NCBI GenBank assembly: GCA_000149265.1 | Contig: CH003364.1 | Coordinates: 1,319,939 to 1,383,938 of the forward strand | Length of the DNA: 64,000 bases | Direction: 5' to 3' | Source of the DNA: Ciona savignyi | Taxonomy: Eukaryota; Chordata; Ascidiacea; Phlebobranchia; Cionidae | In this document: positions 57,405 to 64,000 of the stretch, one piece after another | How the letters are laid out: the number at the start of each line of letters is the position of its first letter | Position numbering within the stretch: position 1 is the stretch's first letter | The notes under the pieces: generated by a model | Told to the model about the DNA's origin: nothing | Database searches by the model: none | Seen by the model: the letters and a program-made list of their open reading frames with translations, nothing else | Position numbers and translations under genes: made by a program

Positions 57405-60400
57405 CTACACAGATATTCCCAGTTTTGCAAGTTCTTCGATAATTAAATTTTCAGAGCTTAATTTTTCCAATTGATTTTTTTCCAGTTGCTTTCCGTCGTT
57501 AAGCTGCTTTTTTAACTTCTCTATTGCTTGTAATTTCTGCAATACAACAGCAAGGGGGTAATTCCGTATATAATGCTGGATTGATACCATACATGGAATA
57601 TTGAATTTTATTTCCAAAATCGGGACTATATAAGTAACAGACTTTCAGTGTATTCATTATTTGTAAAGGCTTCAATAGAATTCACTAGATCAAGGCTATA
57701 CATGTTCCTCTCTTAAACTTTGCAAAACCCAGCGGATTAATGGGTTCTACCAAATTGAAGAAACATGTCTATCATATACAACACACTGCAATAGCTCCGG
57801 TAACTCGACGATGGGCGCGAGATAATCTGACGATTGCCCGTGTGATAACCCCCTTGGTTTTCCCATCCACGGGGATAAAGATGAATATCCTGAAACGAAT
57901 ATGGACACACTGTATAATTAAGAATACCAATAGTTTAGTTGATTTAGTCAGTTATAATCAAGTGATAATAAATAATAAATAAGAACGTCCATATTCCCAC
58001 TATGTTTTCAAATTCTTTTAATACGCTGTATCAGTTCTGAGTACAGAACATTACAAAAGAAATCTTACTTTTCTAAGATTTTTAATTTTCTTATCATCTT
58101 CACTGATTTGCGAAGTAGATTGGGTGGGTTGCGCAGCCGAGTCGTTCAGCAAATATTTCGCCATCTGTACCACATCGCGCTGTTCTGCACTAAGCCCCGA
58201 ATCCATTGGCTTTTTGTTCTTTTTCCCTTCTCTCTTCTTTTTGTTCTTTTGGGCACTTTTCGAGAGCGGTTCTTGAGTGACGGGTTGCTCATCTTCATCA
58301 TCAAGTTTAAACTGTAATTATTTAGGTTTTAAAACAGACATGGGCAATATGCGGCCAGCGGGCCGGGTTCGGCACATGAAGGAATTTTGACCAGCCCGCA
58401 GACTGTATCTAACCATGTAATCAAGATATTGAATACGATTCATGTAATAATCCGGCCCACCAAAGACTTTATTTTCCCACATCTGGCCCGCCGACTAGAA
58501 AAGTTACCCACTTCTGTTTTAAACTGTATATATTGAAGTTGGTTCTGGTGATTGGGAAAATGCAAGGAGAGTTAGCACACTAGTTATCGTCATGTTCCAT
58601 GCCACAACCATCACGCTTAAGCTATTGCAGTGTGTTGTGTATGATCGAAAGGTTGTTTCAGTTTTTGTAACAACACTTAATCAAGACCTGGGTGACAGAA
58701 CGATTAGCTAGCAATCAGTTTCGATCATATAACTCTTCCACTGAAAGACAATACAGTAACCCACAATGCTATGATTTCACTTTAAAAGATGATTTTACTT
58801 CAAAAATTGATTTTTACTTTAAAGATTTTACTTCAAAAGTAATAATTTGATTTTTTTGGCTTTGATTTTGGACAAAATTAAAAACCTTTGCTGCTGCTGA
58901 TGATGGTTTTCCTCTCGCATGGGGTGGGACATACGATGCTGGTTTCGATGCGGAGATTTGGGTTGAGAGACTCTTACTGGCAACAAGCTTAACCAACGGT
59001 GCAGGATAAGTTCCCGCTGGTGTTGGTTGCCAACACACACCATTCAGCTCATTTGGAATGTTGATGGTTTGAAGCAGTCCCCCTGTGAATGTGGTGAATG
59101 TTAGGATGGATTGTATGCTTGCTTATGTAGGACTAAAAAAATGCACAGGTAACACTCGAAAAACACGCCGTGAAAGTACGAATTTACTTATTGATTCAAA
59201 TGAAAAATTAATTACTGTTTACTGCGCTCGTTTTCTATTCAACTGGCGCTGAGGGAACAAAAAAAAAAAAACAATCCTCGTCAATGCGGCCCTTTTTATT
59301 GTACACATGGCGCATTTTATGACACGTTTTATTTCAACATGTTTAAATTTTTTAAATATTGTTAAAAGATTTATTACTATTTTCCACACCGCGGGGTGAG
59401 AATTCTTACTCGCCCCAAAATTTTTGGCCCCTGCTTATGTGCCTACTTTGGCAGGGAATATTGTACAATCCTATGAAATATGTTAGAACTATGACTTTTT
59501 ACTTGCGGCTGGTTAGTTCAGTATGGCAGCGCATCAAGCCATCAGGGAAAAGGTGGTGAAATCGAAATTAGCCACTAGCTAGGATAAGATAAAATATGAT
59601 ACCCATGTATATCCCGTGAATGGGAAAACGCAAGGGGCGTTAACACACAAGTAATCGTCAGATCACCTGTGTGCCAATCTATGGGGTAATTAAGGCTATT
59701 GTAATATGTTATGTATAATTAAGATCCTTTAGTTCAGTAGAACCCATTAAAGCACTGGTTTTAAGCTGCAACCATTTGGCTGAAAGGCGACGCACTAACC
59801 CACCAAGCTAATTGTTAAACATGGTTTGATTATTTTGTGTCCACCCTTGCATTAAGGTTGTGCTTATTGTGTTAAGACATTCTATCGTGTTAGTTCAATA
59901 GCTTGGATGAGGTGATGCTTTGCCTTAAAATTTGTTATCCACTGGGTGAAATGATTTGCTTTGCCTGAGTAGACAATTGACTAAGCCAGTGGCTGGTTTC
60001 AATAATGCCGAGCAATAGTGTAAAGTGTTATGTTTAGAAAAAAAATTTCTGACAGAGATAACAACCAGTATTATGACATATTTTGTCAAAACTTAATTTA
60101 AACCTGCTAGTGTAAAATCCTTAAATAATTGTCAAAAAAAGAATTCCAAAATAAATAGTAACAATAGCAATCACCTGTATAGTTCCACAACTTGTAGCCA
60201 TTGTTGACCCTTAACCTTGGGGCGGTGGTGGCAGTGACAAAATGTTCACCATCACTGCACCATTCCAAATAAGTGGTGTCCGGGGCAGTGAACTGGTTAA
60301 CTTGTGAATTTCTGGAACAATCCCAAACCTCTATGTTTCCTCTTAGGTTACCGAATCCAGCCAGGATCAGAAGGTTTCCCTGTGGTGGTAAGAAATATAT

Positions 60401-63400
60401 TTTTTAAAGTGTTTGATATATCCTGTGTTATGTGTTTAACAGATTGATCATTTTATTTCTAGAAAAAAAAACAATTAAATAGTAACAACTCACAATTATC
60501 AGGAATATGGATTATGACATAACTGGTGAAGAAAAAGCATCACAACCCATTTAAATAACGCACTGCAAACTATTCCACACACTTGTGTATAGCACAATAT
60601 AATGAAAAAGCAGGGCCAAAATCCATTAAATTTTGGGCGAGTAAGAATTCACTTGAGTGTAGAAGCTCATGCGAGTAACTCGAGTAAATCTTTCATGCGA
60701 ATAATGGGAGTAAATCGCAAGTAACGTGAGTAAACACGCCATAAATATAATAAAACGCCGGCCGGTTGGTTTAGCGGTTAAGTGCGTCGCTTTGCAATCG
60801 AAAGTTTGCAGGTGCGATACTGGTTGCTAGCTAGTTGGTTGTGTCCTTGGGCAAGGCACTTTACAGACATTGCCTCACCCCAGCGGATTAATGGGTTCTA
60901 CCAAATTGAAGTAACGTGTCTACTGTCTATCATATACAACACACTGCAATAGGTAACCTTACGATGGGCGCGAGGTGATCTGACGATTGCCCGTGTGATA
61001 ACCCCCTTGGTTTTCCCATTCACGGGGATAAACATGAATATCATATCCTATCCTAAAACCGGTCGCAATGAGAAGGTTTTGTTTTTTATTCCCCTATACG
61101 CCAGTTAAATAGAAAACGGTCCCAGTAAACGTTAATTTGTTTTTTATTTGAAAGAATAAATTCTTACTCGCACAGTGTGCGTCACGCAAGTAAACAAGTG
61201 AATGTCACTTGAGCGTATTTTTGGCCCTGAAAAGTTTTTCATAATTATCAGAATCAAGAGTGTCAAGCTGTTGTGCTTCATATTTTTTATTTGAGAACCA
61301 TCTAATTTACGCTTGCCGAAATAAAAGGATAAAACAGTGACATTTCATTTTTACTTACATGCGGATTGAAGTAACATTCGTTCTTCGGCGTAGGGCCGAA
61401 TTCGAATAGTTTTTGGCACTTTGAGTTGAATAAACACGCTTTGGCTGGCATGAAGCCAAACACAGCACAAAATTGGTTGGAGATTGGTGACCATGCTGCA
61501 TCGTAGATTGGACCTTTTTTTGCTGGAAGGAAAAACATAGTTTCTAAGATTTCCTTACTATTTTAACTCCGTTATCACCATAATTTTCTTTAAACCGTTT
61601 AGTTTTAACCCTTTGCCTATAAAATTAAAGTTTTTGTTAATCTATTTTGTTATATAGTTGTTATAAATAATGCTTATAACAGTTAATGGCTTGAACTAAT
61701 TTGCAAATACAAAATATTCTGAAAAAATAATTAAATCAAACAGCATCAAAAAAGTCAAATAAAACAAAGCAGCCAATTAAGTTTTTAATGCTGGATAGTA
61801 TCTCCGTGCAATTTTTACCTCTCAATAGAAATAGCTACAATTTCAATGGTTTACTACGCTTTTTTTACAAAAACTTACGTAATTGCACAATGGCGGTTTC
61901 GCCTGAACATGACATGTAGTGCAGGGATTGCTCTCCATAATACGACTCGCCTGTGGTGTCTACATCTACTGCGGCCGTCACCAATAACTCGGTACCACGG
62001 TTGTTCCACCGAATTGTCACCTTCACAATATGTAAGGTACTCGTGTTTATCCCGGGTTGGGAAACAAAAAAAATAAATGGTAAAACACTCTACAAATAAA
62101 TGGTAAAACACTCTACAAATAAATGGTAAAACACTCTACAAATAAATGGTAAAACACTCTACAAATAAATGGTAAAACACTCTACAAATAAATGGTAAAA
62201 CACTCTAGAATAGAAATCGAAATTCTAGATTTGAAATATGGAATTCTAGAATACCTGAGGTTGCATGCGGCTTTTTATCCTTCTGATACTAATAAATTTA
62301 TTGCTGCTGTACCAAGCGCTTAATAACCATGCATAAGTAAAACAAACAGAAACACCTCTTTATCTCACACAGTGTTGTTTTCCTTTTATTGCGATAATAG
62401 TTTTGCGGCTGCCAGTGATTTTTATTTTGTGGAATTCTAGTTAAAATGACTCTTTAAGTGCAAATAGTGTCTAAGTAATAAAATACCAACTTACAGTGTC
62501 TGCTTTGAAGAAACTTTTGTGCGCCAATACATCTTCTGTGTTAAACTTGGGGAATTCGAATATTCGGACAGAGGCAGGTCCACCCCTAGATCCACGTATG
62601 AAGCACGCAATCTTATGTGGGGGTTTGGGGTTGGGTGAAACTTCAAATACCTCAAGCTTTTCAATACCCAGTTTGTGGGTGGGGTTTTCTATGAATCATT
62701 TAAAGGATTAAAATTGTAAAATAAGTAAAGCTAGTTTAGTTTGATGGTATGATGCACTTTTAAACCTTTAGCAATACCATAAGTTTACATCTGAAAAGAT
62801 GGCATAGTTTGTTAGCCCATCTACTAAAGTCATCAACCATCATGGTAATAAAACTATGCAATTAAACATAACCAATTTCCGGATTAGTTACTTTAAAATG
62901 TGTCCAGTTAAATCTTACAGAGTACCATAAATAATATATCTACAAGGTTAAGTTATGCCACAGTTAAGGCGAATAAATAAGAAATGATGAGTTCTATTAA
63001 ACCTACATTCCTGGACAGGGTGTAAAACAGGACCTTAAACACAGTGAACGTAAATTATTTATACCTAGATTCTGTCCAGCGATAAGCTGTAGTTCGACCG
63101 GTTAGCTTGGCGGTTTAGTGCGTCGCCATTTGGCCAAAAGGTTGTAGGTTCGAAACTGGTCCGTAGCAAAGAGGTTGTGTTCAAAGGCAAGTCAGTAATG
63201 TGTTAACTATGTGTTAACGCTTCCTGCATTTTCCCTTTTACACGGATAAATATTAATATCCTTTATCCTATCGTTTATGTTTTAAATATTCTTTTTTTAA
63301 GGTTACAAATAAGCAGGAAAGCACGGATCTATTCAACTATAAGCTCAAGTTTACACCTGGTTGACCAATTTTATAATGATTAGTGATAACTGAAAATTCC

Positions 63401-63917
63401 CAATTGGCAGATATGTCAGATGCGCAAATTACCAGTTTTAAGCAATGTCAGCAGAACTTGTGTTTTGGAAACATATTTTTAAGCATTGGAACTTTATCTA
63501 AACTAGACATTCTATAGGCCTATAAGGGGTGGGCATTTTCTCTAGTCAGCGGGCCAAATATGGGAAAATGCAATTCTTGATTGGCCGGATTATAACATAA
63601 ATAGTATTCAATATCTTAATTACAGGGTATGGTTAGATAGTCAACTGGCCAGTTAAAATCCCTTTACGGGTCAGGGACTCAGCCCGCGGGCCATATGTTG
63701 CCCATGCCTGTTTTATACGATAAAAAGACTTACTGAAAATCGTTGCCAGTGAAGAAGTGCACTGAGTGTCCGACGAGTTTCCCACAAACACTTGTCCCGT
63801 TCAACCAGTCCGGTCTCCAGCCATTTACCTTCTTATTTATGGCACTGTATACACAGGAACCATCGGCTACCTTCCATATGTTGAAATTAGGAGTGCCAGC
63901 TGGGACAGTCTTTGAAA
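57405..63917 (-). CDS. EIF2A: eukaryotic translation initiation factor 2A, start outside window
   Basis: Eight exons: 63917-63734, 62688-62495, 62020-61879, 61522-61359, 60379-60175, 59082-58886, 58311-58069, 57536-57405. eIF2A is the single-chain factor (not the eIF2 alpha subunit) that can bring initiator tRNA to the ribosome independently of eIF2 on some mRNAs. Family words in order: PAGTPNFNIW, VHFFTGNDF, KSFFKADT, ASYYGEQ-like ESYYGEQSLHYM, GPIYDAAWSPISNQFCAVFG, FMPAKACLFNSKC, LAGFGNLRGNIEVWD, APRLRVNNGYKLW, YVPPHARG, and a C-terminal coiled coil with DGKQLEKNQLEKLS. The N-terminal beta-propeller start lies past the right edge. All junctions agree in phase except exon 63734 to 62688, where one base does not fit; an unseen micro-exon or an indel may explain it. 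Confidence 0.92.
57722..57892 (+). repeat. SINE-A copy, 5' truncated
   Basis: From AACCCAGCGGATTAATGGG to GGATAAAGATGAATATCCTG. Intronic in EIF2A. Confidence 0.8.
58335..58516. mobile_element. hAT-like MITE, GGGCCGG family, inverse orientation
   Basis: Starts CAGACATGGGCAATATGC and ends GTTACCCACTTCTG. Flanks TTTTAAAA and TTTTAAAC give an 8-bp duplication with one mismatch. Confidence 0.78.
58545..58775 (-). repeat. SINE-A copy, reverse, diverged
   Basis: GATTGGGAAAATGCAAGG body and GCTATTGCAGTGTGTTGTG are clear. The head is rearranged. Confidence 0.65.
59140..59445. repeat. diverged relative of the 50643 MITE
   Basis: AACACGCCGTGAAAGTACG, TTCTATTCAACTGGCGCTG and TTACTCGCCCCAAAATTTTT match that family in order. 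The left end is lost. Confidence 0.55.
59580..59818 (-). repeat. SINE-A copy, reverse, with central deletion
   Basis: TAGGATAAGATAAAATATG tail to CACCAAGCTAATTG head. The TGTCCTTGGGCAAGG block is absent. Confidence 0.75.
60611..61229. mobile_element. MITE of the CAGGGCCAAAA family, split by a SINE
   Basis: Left end CAGGGCCAAAATCCATT and right end TATTTTTGGCCCTG pair as in the 50643 copy. The copy is interrupted by the full-length SINE at 60761-61055. Confidence 0.75.
60761..61055 (+). repeat. SINE-A reference copy, full length
   Basis: The clearest copy. The tRNA-like head has an A box (TGGTTTAGCGG) and a B-box-like GGTGCGATACTGG. The body has GTGTCCTTGGGCAAGGCAC, GCGAGGTGATCTGACGATTG and TTTTCCCATTCACGGGGATA, and the tail is a TATCCTATCCT repeat. 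AAAACGCCGG before and AAAACCGG after look like a target duplication. Confidence 0.88.
62071..62208. repeat. 23-base tandem repeat, six copies
   Basis: Unit AAATAAATGGTAAAACACTC plus TAC, nearly identical in all six copies. A short palindrome built on GAATTCTAG follows. Intronic in EIF2A. Confidence 0.85.
63097..63275 (+). repeat. SINE-A copy with central deletion
   Basis: Complete head (GACCGGTTAGCTTGGCGG, GTAGGTTCGAAACTGG), then a jump to GTTAACGCTTCCTGC and the TTAATATCC tail. Confidence 0.78.
63524..63710. repeat. hAT-like MITE, GGGCCGG family
   Basis: GGGGTGGGCATTTTCTC to TATGTTGCCCATGCCTG. No convincing target duplication. Confidence 0.65.
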
Positions 63918-64000
63918 CTGAATGGAGAAATGATGAACAGAAGCAATTTACCAACAATCCTAAAACTTATAAGGTCAAGAATGCAATATTATTAAATAAC

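Noticed and set aside
60761-60830. tRNA gene at the head of the full-length SINE
   Set aside because: A and B boxes are present but the acceptor stem does not pair and the sequence runs on into the SINE body.
62071-62208. CRISPR-like array
   Set aside because: The units are contiguous without spacers, and the DNA is eukaryotic; it is a simple tandem repeat.

Overview
The window is eukaryotic: AT-rich DNA with short exons, GT-AG introns and many interspersed repeats. It looks like a tunicate, most probably Ciona. The basis is the compact intron-rich genes, a chordate-type gene set (a C1orf198 homologue, ADPGK, EIF2A), and a very abundant tRNA-derived SINE that recalls Ciona repeats. Species was not tested by alignment. 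Exons were built by hand from reading frame, splice sites and intron phase, so the coordinates are predictions.

Layout. At 1-1718 (minus) lies the 5' part of an unrecognised gene that runs off the left edge. At 2673-12672 (minus) is a nine-exon class A peptide GPCR of the somatostatin/opioid group; its seventh intron holds a young, incomplete BEL/Pao LTR element. At 14526-16122 (plus), divergent from the receptor, is a four-exon secreted peptide with a knottin-like six-cysteine spacing. At 18217-23059 (minus) is ADP-dependent glucokinase in six exons, with an apparent one-base frameshift in the last exon. From 23060 to 30869 there is no convincing gene, only SINEs and a long upstream region.

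At 30870-45184 (plus) is the dominant gene: 31 exons, every junction in phase, for a secreted protein of about 1632 residues. It has a novel Cys/Thr-rich N-terminal region, about 28 thrombospondin type 1 repeats plus one degenerate copy, and a short basic tail. At 46870-56413 (minus), tail to tail with it, is a C1orf198 homologue. At 57405-63917 (minus) are eight exons of translation factor eIF2A, whose start lies beyond the right edge.

The genes do not form an evident pathway. The receptor and the knottin-like peptide share one 1.85 kb upstream region, which invites a co-regulation or ligand/receptor test but does not prove either. The rest of the DNA is mostly repeats: a tRNA-like SINE with about 30 copies, a second tRNA-Ser/Leu-like SINE, at least three short inverted-repeat families with 8-bp target duplications (hAT-like), a piggyBac-like TTAA element, and several foldback and tandem repeats.
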